This document shows positions 1 to 6,904 of a stretch of 32,077 bases of DNA, in pieces; the stretch's first letter is position 1; every line of letters begins with the position of its first letter. Under the pieces are notes generated by a model that worked only from the letters and a program-made list of their open reading frames with translations, was not told where the DNA came from and did not search any database. Source of the DNA: an uncultured Lachnospiraceae bacterium (GTDB lineage: Bacteria; Bacillota; Clostridia; Lachnospirales; Lachnospiraceae); assembly GCA_949740535.1 (NCBI GenBank), contig CATJHO010000183.1, positions 1 to 32,077 on the forward strand, given 5' to 3'. The position numbers and the translations under genes are program-made.

Positions 1-14
1 CTTTGTTCTCCTTT
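1..14 (-). promoter_or_regulatory. Ribosome binding site of a gene beyond the left edge
   Basis: Read on the minus strand, the bases after the ulaE stop codon contain AAAGGAGAACAAAG, a good Shine-Dalgarno sequence a few bases from the window edge. Another gene of the same operon therefore probably starts just outside. In ascorbate loci this would typically be ulaD, ulaF or a related sugar-phosphate gene, but its identity cannot be seen here. Confidence 0.6.
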
Positions 15-33
15 CCCTTTGTGTTTTTTCTCA

Positions 34-876
34 TTATTCTTTTTGATCCAGCAAGTCACGCATAAACTTGTTGGCAAAAGCCAGATCCTCTTTCCACTTA
101 TCTCCGCCCAGATACCAGAATTCTGTCACAAATTTGCGGACGCCCATAGCCCAGGCAGTATCAATCACTGCCGGGAAATCCACCCGGCCGTTTCCGTACA
201 TCATATCCCGGAACTTACCAGGCTCTGTCTCTTTCAGATGCATAGACGTAATCCGTCCCTCGCAGCTTCTTAAATCCTCCAATACGTCTGTCCCATAGGT
301 AAGCGCTGCATTATTGATATTCCCACAGTCCGGATATACATTCAAATAGGTGGAATTGACACGATTTACATATTCCATGGATTTGCCGCAGGTATTCATG
401 AATTCCGTCTCCATGGTTTCAAATCCCATAAGAACTCCGGCTCTGGCTGCCATCAGGGTACACTTCTTCAAATTCTCCCCAAAGCGCGCCACTGTTTCAG
501 GCGTAGACGGATCATAATACACATCGTAACCGGCCAGCTGAATAATGCGCACGCCCAGATCATCTGCCAGCTGGATGGCTTTCTCCATAATCTCCATCCC
601 TCTTGCACAGGTATCCGGATCGCTGCTCCCGATGGGGTATTTACGATGACCGGACAAACACATGGTACGGATGGGAACGCCCACCTCGTACATGGTCTTC
701 ACAAGCTCCAGCCGTTCCTCCTTACTCCAGTCCAGCCGCGCCAGCTTTTCCTCTGTCTCATCAATACTGATTTCCACAAAATCATACCCTGCTTCTTTTG
801 CCGCTTCCAGCTTTTCTTTCCAGTTCAGTTCCTTTGGCATTGCCTTCTCATACAATCCGATGGTATATGCTTTCAT
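34..876 (-). CDS. ulaE: L-ribulose-5-phosphate 3-epimerase (L-xylulose-5-phosphate 3-epimerase), UlaE/SgaU type
   Basis: This 280-residue protein is a full-length cytosolic TIM-barrel sugar-phosphate epimerase of the xylose-isomerase-like superfamily. It interconverts L-xylulose-5-phosphate and L-ribulose-5-phosphate late in the anaerobic L-ascorbate pathway. Family signatures are the start MKAYTIGLYEKAMP, the metal-site region GFETMETEFMNT, the YPDCGNINN segment, SMHLKETEPGKFRDM and the C-terminal FVTEFWYLGG. The ATG has AGGAGG five bases upstream. It lies 154 bp downstream of the FG-GAP-type gene and is probably co-transcribed with it and the DeoR regulator. The PTS genes and ulaG of the same pathway lie further upstream, which supports the assignment. 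The main alternative would be the paralogous L-xylulose-5-phosphate 3-epimerase of another pentose pathway; context makes that unlikely. Confidence 0.93.
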   Translation of the reverse strand: MKAYTIGLYEKAMPKELNWKEKLEAAKEAGYDFVEISIDETEEKLARLDWSKEERLELVKTMYEVGVPIRTMCLSGHRKYPIGSSDPDTCARGMEIMEKAIQLADDLGVRIIQLAGYDVYYDPSTPETVARFGENLKKCTLMAARAGVLMGFETMETEFMNTCGKSMEYVNRVNSTYLNVYPDCGNINNAALTYGTDVLEDLRSCEGRITSMHLKETEPGKFRDMMYGNGRVDFPAVIDTAWAMGVRKFVTEFWYLGGDKWKEDLAFANKFMRDLLDQKE

Positions 877-886
877 GTTTTCCTCC

Positions 887-1026
887 TATTCCAGTTCCGC
901 AGCCCTTTCGCCTGCCCCTGATGCAGAAGCCATTTCCGGCCCTTAATACCCGGCCGTAAATCCTTCTGGGACATGCTCTGAGGGGCTGCTGTTTTTTATT
1001 CCAGTTCCGCAGCTCTTCCGCCTGCC
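887..1026. repeat. 30-bp direct repeat pair between two operon genes
   Basis: Two copies of a 30-bp sequence beginning TATTCCAGTTCCGCAGC lie at 887-916 and 997-1026. They differ at two positions and are 110 bp apart. One copy directly follows the stop of the FG-GAP-type gene; the other directly precedes the ulaE ribosome site. This suggests a local tandem duplication of about 110 bp whose interior has since diverged. No gene is visible in the 154-bp gap. Confidence 0.75.
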
Positions 1027-1030
1027 GGAA

Positions 1031-2077
1031 CTATATGCTTTCTATTTCGTAGAAAGCAATCTCATTTATCTCCCGGTTGGTTGAAATCAGGCCTGTCTTT
1101 CGGCCTTTATCATAACACCGTACATTGGCCGGCCCTACATCCTCGTCCAGTACCTCCATGACGTAATCCTTACCGTCATACATGCAGGCCAGCAGATTGC
1201 GTTTTCCCTTTCTGTGCCCCACTATGATCACGCCTTTTTTGTCAATCTCTGTTCCCCAGATACCGTGTGCAAATTCATAAGGCTCTTCAAAGGTTTTCAC
1301 ACAGGTATACATACTATCTGTTTTTTTATAGATTTTGATGACATCTCCATGGAAGGGTGTCATCACCAGCATTTCTGCCTGACCGTCACCGTCCAGGTCC
1401 GCAAATGCCACATCACTGGCTGCGTCCTCTGACAGCGTCTCAACTGCCCACTCTCCTCCTTTCCCGGCAGGCGGAACTACTTTAAAAATGCCATTGTCTG
1501 CTGCCACCGCTGCCCATACGCCTTCTTCGTCCTCCACACGGCAGTATCCGTGATTCTTCAAGAGACCGTCTTTGAGAACTGTAAGGCACAGTGGATGGTC
1601 TTTGTCCACAGCGCTCAAATCATCCGGAAGCTCTCCCACCCAGATTTTCCCCGGACTGCTCCAGTCATCCTTGTATTCATGACCAGATTTCAGCGTGCAG
1701 GCAATCAGATACTTTATCCCGCCGCTCTCAAGGATATCAAAGCGGTGTACAAAGGGCAGAGCTGCCAGTGTTTTAACTGCCCAGTCATCCTTTCCCCTGG
1801 GGGATGCCAGGACAATCTCTGCCTCCTTGGAATCATTGGGGGAGTAAAACTTTTGGGATGCCAGGAATTCTCCATCACTTCCCGGAACCTGTACCATGGT
1901 CATGGTTCCGCCCGGTCCTTCCCATACGGTTTCCTCCAGATTTCCGCCCAAATCAAACAGGAGGCATTTATTTACCTTCTCCGCCGCTGCCAGCAGATGT
2001 TCCTTTCCCTGATAAACCAGCGGACAGACAGCATAGCATTTTTCCAGCTCGTGTGTTTTGATTTTATTAATTTTCAT
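1031..2077 (-). CDS. Cytosolic FG-GAP/VCBS-like beta-propeller protein of the ascorbate locus, function unknown
   Basis: A protein of about 348 residues without signal peptide or membrane segment. Beta-rich segments with repeated V-x-D/DILE patterns suggest a propeller. The clearest motif is ADLDGDGQAEMLV (about residues 226-238), the calcium-loop core of FG-GAP/VCBS repeats. ATG at 2083 is possible, but AGGAG sits only one base before it; ATG at 2077 has seven-base spacing and is preferred. The gene begins 4-10 bases after the DeoR stop, so the two are translationally linked and followed by ulaE. I do not recognise an enzyme activity. FG-GAP repeats are usually extracellular, so a cytosolic version in a sugar-acid operon is odd; a lactonase, isomerase or sugar-binding role is possible but only a guess. 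Confidence 0.8.
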   Translation of the reverse strand: MKINKIKTHELEKCYAVCPLVYQGKEHLLAAAEKVNKCLLFDLGGNLEETVWEGPGGTMTMVQVPGSDGEFLASQKFYSPNDSKEAEIVLASPRGKDDWAVKTLAALPFVHRFDILESGGIKYLIACTLKSGHEYKDDWSSPGKIWVGELPDDLSAVDKDHPLCLTVLKDGLLKNHGYCRVEDEEGVWAAVAADNGIFKVVPPAGKGGEWAVETLSEDAASDVAFADLDGDGQAEMLVMTPFHGDVIKIYKKTDSMYTCVKTFEEPYEFAHGIWGTEIDKKGVIIVGHRKGKRNLLACMYDGKDYVMEVLDEDVGPANVRCYDKGRKTGLISTNREINEIAFYEIESI

Positions 2078-2087
2078 TTCCATACTC

Positions 2088-2852
2088 CTAATCTACTTGA
2101 TGGACCCAGATCCCTTTCTCCCGGAGCTCCCGGATCAGATCTGCCGGCGCGTCTGTATCCGTAATTACATTGGCAATCAGCTCTGGCGGGCAGCTTACAA
2201 AGCTGCTGCGCTTACCGAACTTAGAGCAGTCTGCCAGAATATACGACGCCTTGGTTACCCGCTCAAACATGGTCTGATTGAGATTCACCTCATTGAGCAG
2301 CTCTGTCGTCATTCCCACATCCGGGCACAGGCCTCCGCAGCCCATAAAACTTTTTTTGGCTGTCACCTGAGTCAGATTGTTCATTGCAAAGTCTCCCACC
2401 ATGGCGCCTTTCACATAGCGCAGCTCGCCTCCCAGAAGAATAATTGTGGCATGGGCGGGATTCTTTTCATTGATGATATTTCCATTATTGGTAATAATCG
2501 TTACATTTCTGCTGGTAATGTATTTTACCATAGCCAGAGCCGTAGAGCTGGTGTTGATAAAAATGCTGTCTCCTTCTTCCACCAGACTTGCCGCGTACCG
2601 GGCAATCCGTTCTCTGCGGAGCTGCTTTTGATTTTCTCCAAGGTCTGCACCCTCAGATGTATTGTTTCTTGCACCTCCGTAAAAACGCTCCAGCAGCTTA
2701 TGATCCTCCAGATACTGAAGATCTCTCCGGATGGTCAGAGGAGAAACCCGGAACTGCTCTGCCAGATCATTGACTGTCATGTCTCCGTTCTCACGAACCA
2801 GCTCCAGTACCTTTTCCCTTCGGCCATTCACAATCGTCCGACTCATTTTCAT
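2088..2852 (-). CDS. DeoR/GlpR-family transcriptional regulator, probable regulator of the ascorbate genes
   Basis: A 254-residue repressor-type protein. The N-terminal winged helix-turn-helix (about residues 1-60) has the family pattern REKVLELVRENG, LAEQFRVSPLTIRRDL and FYGGA. The C-terminal DeoR sensor domain, which binds a phosphorylated sugar, contains INTSSTA, IITNN, LLGGELR and the ADCSKFGK segment. The reading frame stays open 65 codons further upstream, but that extension crosses the terminator at 2997-3037. ATG 2852 has AAGGAGG eight bases upstream and begins the conserved fold. It sits between the PTS genes and ulaE, so it likely senses an ascorbate-pathway intermediate and acts at the ulaG promoter. 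E. coli UlaR, of the same family, is a functional parallel. Confidence 0.92.
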   Translation of the reverse strand: MKMSRTIVNGRREKVLELVRENGDMTVNDLAEQFRVSPLTIRRDLQYLEDHKLLERFYGGARNNTSEGADLGENQKQLRRERIARYAASLVEEGDSIFINTSSTALAMVKYITSRNVTIITNNGNIINEKNPAHATIILLGGELRYVKGAMVGDFAMNNLTQVTAKKSFMGCGGLCPDVGMTTELLNEVNLNQTMFERVTKASYILADCSKFGKRSSFVSCPPELIANVITDTDAPADLIRELREKGIWVHQVD

Positions 2853-2985
2853 GGAATTCTCCTCCTTCCCTGAAACCCTCGAACTGATGAATCCAGTTAA
2901 ACACCCCATAGCAGACCGGCGGGATATCAGCCCTTCACGGCCGCCGTCAAATGGACATGCCGGCACGGCCCGCCGCCTGTAGGAA

Positions 2986-3037
2986 TCAAAAAACAACGGG
3001 TGTGTTCCCGGATTGGGGGAATCCGGGAACACACCCG
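2986..3037 (-). terminator. Strong intrinsic terminator after the PTS IIB gene
   Basis: A perfect 18-bp inverted repeat (2997-3014 with 3020-3037, loop of five G) is followed on the minus strand by TTGTTTTTTG. It begins 14 bp after the PTS IIB stop. It separates the transport genes from the DeoR-FG-GAP-ulaE part, so the latter needs readthrough or its own promoter. I found no convincing promoter in 2853-2985. Confidence 0.93.
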
Positions 3038-3050
3038 CTCTTCTCAATGC

Positions 3051-3359
3051 TTATTCAGTCAAAATGCCAGATTCCTTTAACTTCTCTTCCATTTCCTGCA
3101 TGGACATAATATTCCGCAGTCCGATGACTGTGCTGCCTTTTTTCTCTGCATCCTTAAACATACTGGTAAAATTCTGAGCACAGAATACAACGTCAAACTG
3201 AGACGCTGCACTTTTTCCCTCTGACAGGGCGCAGTGATGAATCCTGCCCGGCTTAATTCCCACTTTCTTCAAGGTCTTTTCCAATGTCATCTTCATCATC
3301 AGGCTGGAACCTGCTCCATTTGCACAGCATACCAGAAAGCTCATATTATCCTTTGCCAT
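3051..3359 (-). CDS. ulaB: PTS ascorbate transporter subunit IIB
   Basis: A 102-residue cytosolic EIIB of the ascorbate (SgaB/UlaB) type that passes phosphate from EIIA to the incoming sugar acid. The motif LVCCANGAGSS gives the phosphorylated cysteine in the C-x-x-G-x-G-S loop (second Cys of the pair). The length matches the family (about 100). A GTG at 3365 is in frame, but AAGGAG is only three bases from it; the ATG at 3359 has nine-base spacing and is preferred. It is the last gene before a strong terminator and follows the IIC gene after a 100-bp AT-rich gap holding a small inverted repeat. Confidence 0.92.
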   Translation of the reverse strand: MAKDNMSFLVCCANGAGSSLMMKMTLEKTLKKVGIKPGRIHHCALSEGKSAASQFDVVFCAQNFTSMFKDAEKKGSTVIGLRNIMSMQEMEEKLKESGILTE

Positions 3360-3406
3360 AATCACAATCTCCTTTTTCTTTTTATACGGTGAAATTTATG
3401 ATTATT

Positions 3407-3421
3407 CTATCACTATGATAG
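3407..3421. repeat. Inverted repeat in the IIC-IIB intergenic gap
   Basis: CTATCA and TGATAG form a perfect 6-bp dyad with a 3-base spacer in an AT-rich 100-bp gap. A TCATAAAAAT sequence at 3431-3440 also occurs, on the other strand, inside the putative operator at the ulaG promoter. It could be a secondary regulator site or an RNA processing hairpin. In DNA this AT-rich, chance remains possible. Confidence 0.3.
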
Positions 3422-3467
3422 TAAAATTTTTCATAAAAATCAATCGTTTTCTTTGAATTTTTTTATT

Positions 3468-4955
3468 TTATTTTGCTGCTCTTTTTTCCTTCAGTTCCTT
3501 GTATGCCTCATAATCTTCGGTCATCAGGAAATATCCTTCCTTATCTGCGCGGTACTGCAGCTGTGGGATAAGCAGAAGACCGACAGCCACAATTGCAACC
3601 CCCGCATAACTTAAGAACTTCATCAAGCCTGTCATCACCGGCCATACCACGGCCCAGTCCCACATTCCAAGGTATCCGCCATAGGCGGCCATTCCTGCCC
3701 AGCCTGCAATAAGCGCCGAGCCGAACACCTGACACAGACCGGAGATAAAGGGCAGAATAAGCGCCGCTTTAATGCCGCCTTTCTCATTGGCAAAGATGGC
3801 AATGGTTGCATTGTCAAAGAATACAGGTACAAATCCACAGATGACCAGTACAGGACTTCCTGTAAATACCAAAATCGCAATTGCCAGAATCTGTCCTGCA
3901 AAACCTGCCAGGAATCCCAGAGGAACCGCATTGGCCGATCCGAAGCCAAAAGCTACCGCACAGTCTACACCGGGAACAGAACCGGGAAGAAGTTTATCCG
4001 CAATACCCTGGAAGGACTGTGTCAGCTCCGTAACGAAGGTCCTGACACCCAGCTGCAGGATTGCCAGGTACACAGCAAAGTACAGACAGGTCTGAATCAC
4101 ATAGAATACCATGCTTGCACCCTCTTTCAGGAAGCCCTGCTCCGTCAGATAGTCTCTTCCCAGGATACACAGAATCGCGCCAAAGAAAATCAGCATCAGG
4201 ATCGAAGTGCAGACCATATTCTCATTAAAGATGGACATAAAACCAGGAAGTTCAATATCATCAATTTTCTTTGTCTCTTTACCATCTTTCTTCTTTCCAA
4301 ACAGCTTCTCCGCCAGCCAGGTATTGAGTGCAATTCCAAACATCTGCTGGTGGGCCAGCGTAATGCCGGCACCGTCTGTAAGCTCCTGACAGGGCCGGAT
4401 AATAAGGTTAGAACCCACTGCCCAGTAGGCGCCGAGAATCACCGCCATAACAATGATAAGGGCCACATTGCGTGTCAGCAGACCCGGAAGCGCAAACATA
4501 ATCAGCCAGTAAGCGGTAGCCGCCTGCTGTACCTGCACATGTCCCGTAGTAAACAGAGCCCGCAGCTTCGTATACTTACTGAAACGAACCAGCAAAATGT
4601 TCACGATAAAGGCAATCAGCAGAAGGAGCATGGCATCACCAAAACCTTTCCCAAACTTTTCCATTACGCCGTCTGTCACAGCGTTCTGCCCAAAATAGGG
4701 ATCAATCACCATGGCGTCCATATTAAAGCGGTCCTTCAATCCTACCAATACCGGCCGGAAGTTGCTGACCAGCCCGGAAGAGCCAACTGTCAGAATCAGA
4801 TAGCCGACAATGGCCTTAATCACGCCTGCAAGTACATCATACCAGGGTTTTTTCAACAAAATATACCCCAGAGCCACAATCAAACCAATCATAAAGGCTG
4901 GCTGCTGTAAAATATTTTCAGCAAAATACGACCAAGCTCTCATTAAAATATCCAT
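3468..4955 (-). CDS. ulaA: PTS ascorbate transporter membrane subunit IIC
   Basis: A 495-residue polytopic membrane protein of the SgaT/UlaA family, which moves L-ascorbate across the membrane with phosphorylation by EIIB. Ten or more hydrophobic segments are visible. Family-typical parts are GYILLKKPWYDVLAGVIKA near the N-terminus, VIDPYFGQNAV, the GHVQVQQAATAYW loop, and PGVDCAVAFGFGSANAVPLG in the second half. Length is slightly above the usual 460-485. The ATG has AAGGAG seven bases upstream. It lies between the IIA and IIB genes, which completes a three-polypeptide ascorbate PTS. It differs from galactitol-type IIC in sequence, and ulaG nearby fixes the substrate as ascorbate or a close relative. 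Confidence 0.94.
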   Translation of the reverse strand: MDILMRAWSYFAENILQQPAFMIGLIVALGYILLKKPWYDVLAGVIKAIVGYLILTVGSSGLVSNFRPVLVGLKDRFNMDAMVIDPYFGQNAVTDGVMEKFGKGFGDAMLLLLIAFIVNILLVRFSKYTKLRALFTTGHVQVQQAATAYWLIMFALPGLLTRNVALIIVMAVILGAYWAVGSNLIIRPCQELTDGAGITLAHQQMFGIALNTWLAEKLFGKKKDGKETKKIDDIELPGFMSIFNENMVCTSILMLIFFGAILCILGRDYLTEQGFLKEGASMVFYVIQTCLYFAVYLAILQLGVRTFVTELTQSFQGIADKLLPGSVPGVDCAVAFGFGSANAVPLGFLAGFAGQILAIAILVFTGSPVLVICGFVPVFFDNATIAIFANEKGGIKAALILPFISGLCQVFGSALIAGWAGMAAYGGYLGMWDWAVVWPVMTGLMKFLSYAGVAIVAVGLLLIPQLQYRADKEGYFLMTEDYEAYKELKEKRAAK

Positions 4956-4989
4956 ACACTTACTCCTTTATATTCCTGTTTCTTATTGC

Positions 4990-5445
4990 TCAATCCAGAT
5001 ACTGCTCCTGAATTTTCAATAGATCTTCGGGTGTCTTTGCTTTTTCAAGCTCTTTTACCAGTTCCTCATTCATCAGCATATCCGACAGTTTCATCATATT
5101 GTCCAGATGCTGCTCCGGATTGCAGGAGGCCAGCGTGAAGAACAGCTGTGCATCCTTTTCCGGATCTGACGGATCAAAACTTACCGCTTTCTCAAGCTTC
5201 ATAAAGCCAATAGCCGTCTTATTAACGCCCACGGCATTTTCCTGGGAGTGCGGCATGGCCACATTGGGCATAATGACAATATACGGCCCATGCTTTTCCA
5301 CACAGGTGATAATATCTTCCTTGTAATTGGCCTCTATCGTGCCGTCAGCCTCCAGGCTCCGGCAGCTCATACGGATGGCTTCTTTCCAGTCCGGCGCTTC
5401 TTTTGCAAAAAGATAATGCTTCTTTTCCACAAATTCTCTTAACAT
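4990..5445 (-). CDS. ulaC: PTS ascorbate transporter subunit IIA (fructose/mannitol-type EIIA-2 domain)
   Basis: A 151-residue cytosolic EIIA that receives phosphate from HPr. The active-site region is IMPNVAMPHSQENAVGV, with the phosphorylated His about residue 66. A GTG at 5448 directly precedes the ATG at 5445; AGGAG spacing of seven bases favours the ATG. It lies 20 bp after ulaG and 34 bp before the IIC gene, so it is co-transcribed. Length and motif match SgaA/UlaC. There is no PRD or regulator domain, so it is a dedicated transporter subunit. Confidence 0.92.
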   Translation of the reverse strand: MLREFVEKKHYLFAKEAPDWKEAIRMSCRSLEADGTIEANYKEDIITCVEKHGPYIVIMPNVAMPHSQENAVGVNKTAIGFMKLEKAVSFDPSDPEKDAQLFFTLASCNPEQHLDNMMKLSDMLMNEELVKELEKAKTPEDLLKIQEQYLD

Positions 5446-5465
5446 CACATTTCTCCTTTCCCCAT

Positions 5466-6569
5466 TTACAGACAGGACCGGAATGGAATATTCTGAGGAT
5501 GCTCGAAACAGTCTTCAAATCCTCTTCTGTGGTGGTAGTAAATCTTATCCTTGTCCTGGGGATACGTATATCTGCCGCCCACCTGCCAGAAAAATGGATG
5601 GAACCTGTATTCATTTCGATCCTTCTTAAAATCATACAATACCTTAATTTCCTCACAGTCTGCCTGGAAATTTGTCCAGACATCCCAGTGGATGGGGACT
5701 ACAACCTTACACCGGAGGTTCTCTGCCATACGCAGAACATCTATGGACGTCATCTTATCCTGCATTCCGATGGGGTTCTCTCCAAAAGAGCCAAAAGCCA
5801 CATCCACATCGTAGTCCTTTCCATGCTTTGCAAAATAGATCGAGAAGTGGGAATCGCCGGAATGGTAAATATTCCCCCCCGGTGTCTTTACCAGGTAATT
5901 GACAGCCTTCTCATCCATATCTGTGGGACATACACCGGTCAATTCCTCCCGGTTCTCACTTGTGTCGTCGGTTGTCACAATACAGGTACGGTCAAAGCTG
6001 TCCAGCGCCACAATTTCCAAGTCCTTAATCTTAATCACGTCTCCCGGTTTCACGGTTACACAGCGCTCTGCAGGAACTCCCCACTTCATCCAGGTTTCAA
6101 CGGATTTTTTCGGTCCGATAAAGGGAACCGGAATCTCTCTGCCATTCTCGTCGGTCGTAGTCATGCCGCTCTGAATCACGTGAGCTGCCCACTCTGCGGA
6201 CATATGATCCTGATGGTAATGGGTTGCCAGAACCGCATCCACCTGCTTAAAGGCAAAGGGATCAATTACAAACGGTACATTCCGCAGGTTTGGCTGCATC
6301 AGACGGCCGCCGCACATATTAGCCATCTGGTGGCCCGGTTTCATTTTGTTGTCGCCGTGGGTCCTCTTTCCATTTCCACACCAGAGATCAATGGTGATGT
6401 TCGCGTTTTGGGGGGTCTTGAACCAGATGCCTGTACATCCCAGCCACCACATGGCTACATTGCCGGGAGCCACTACCTCGTTCTCAATGTCTTCCACCAG
6501 CCAGGTTCCCCATTCTGGAAATGTACTTTTAATCCAGCTTTCTCGTGTGATTTCTTCCACTTTGGACAT
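5466..6569 (-). CDS. ulaG: L-ascorbate-6-phosphate lactonase
   Basis: A 367-residue metallo-beta-lactamase-fold enzyme that opens the lactone of L-ascorbate-6-phosphate to 3-keto-L-gulonate-6-phosphate in the cytosol. The metal motif is THYHQDHMS (H117, H119, D121, H122). Other UlaG-typical parts are [44 protein letters not shown] and [12 protein letters not shown]. coli UlaG has about 354 residues, so length is normal. AAAGGAAG lies eight bases before the ATG. It is the first gene of the operon, directly behind a good sigma-A promoter, and precedes the PTS genes. Confidence 0.95.
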   Translation of the reverse strand: MSKVEEITRESWIKSTFPEWGTWLVEDIENEVVAPGNVAMWWLGCTGIWFKTPQNANITIDLWCGNGKRTHGDNKMKPGHQMANMCGGRLMQPNLRNVPFVIDPFAFKQVDAVLATHYHQDHMSAEWAAHVIQSGMTTTDENGREIPVPFIGPKKSVETWMKWGVPAERCVTVKPGDVIKIKDLEIVALDSFDRTCIVTTDDTSENREELTGVCPTDMDEKAVNYLVKTPGGNIYHSGDSHFSIYFAKHGKDYDVDVAFGSFGENPIGMQDKMTSIDVLRMAENLRCKVVVPIHWDVWTNFQADCEEIKVLYDFKKDRNEYRFHPFFWQVGGRYTYPQDKDKIYYHHRRGFEDCFEHPQNIPFRSCL

Positions 6570-6619
6570 TTTTTCATCTTCCTTTCTTTTGATTTATGGT
6601 TTGTTTCTTTATGACTATT

Positions 6620-6663
6620 ATTGTACGGAAATGGTCATTTTCTTTCAATCATTTTTATGATTG
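6620..6663 (-). promoter_or_regulatory. Promoter of the ascorbate operon with overlapping operator-like dyad
   Basis: On the minus strand TTGAAA (6643-6648) and TACAAT (6620-6625) are separated by exactly 17 bp, giving a leader of about 45 nt before ulaG. A perfect dyad, CAATCAT-TTTT-ATGATTG (6646-6663), overlaps the -35 box. That is a good position for a repressor such as the DeoR protein. The promoter is directly readable; the operator role is inference. Confidence 0.7.
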
Positions 6664-6832
6664 TTTTTTATATTTTACGTTCGTTTTTAACTTTATTTGA
6701 TATTTTTGTATGTTATGTATAGTTTTTCTGTTTATTTACGCTGTTTATAATATCGTTTTTGTGATTTTTTAATAATTATTTCAAATTTATATGAATTATT
6801 TGAACTTTATTATTTTATCTGCGCGCAGAGAC
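6664..6832. other. AT-rich non-coding stretch upstream of the ascorbate promoter
   Basis: The 335-bp space between ulaG and the protease gene contains no credible gene. Beyond the promoter and the terminator it holds about 150 bp of very AT-rich DNA. This includes an inverted repeat TTCAAAT/ATTTGAA (6780-6786, 6798-6804) and a perfect 12-bp palindrome TCTGCGCGCAGA (6818-6829). It could be an upstream activation or looping region; nothing more can be said. Confidence 0.45.
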
Positions 6833-6878
6833 AAAACAAACAAGCCGGTACAGATAAGCTCTTTTATCTGTACCGGCT
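6830..6878 (-). terminator. Intrinsic terminator after the S41 protease gene
   Basis: A 15-bp perfect stem (6843-6857 with 6864-6878, 6-base loop) is followed on the minus strand by TTGTTTGTTTTG. It lies 26 bp past the stop of the protease gene and ends the CdaR-ftsEX-hydrolase-protease transcription unit. Confidence 0.9.
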
Positions 6879-6904
6879 CTCCATAAGCCGCTTTTATTTT
6901 CCTC

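Noticed and set aside
2853-3047. 65-codon N-terminal extension of the DeoR regulator
   Set aside because: It runs through an 18-bp terminator hairpin and has no ribosome site, while ATG 2852 has a strong one at the start of the conserved winged helix.
5403-6614. 403-codon open frame opposite ulaG
   Set aside because: It is antisense to a gene with intact catalytic motifs; the product has no domain pattern and starts inside the IIA gene.
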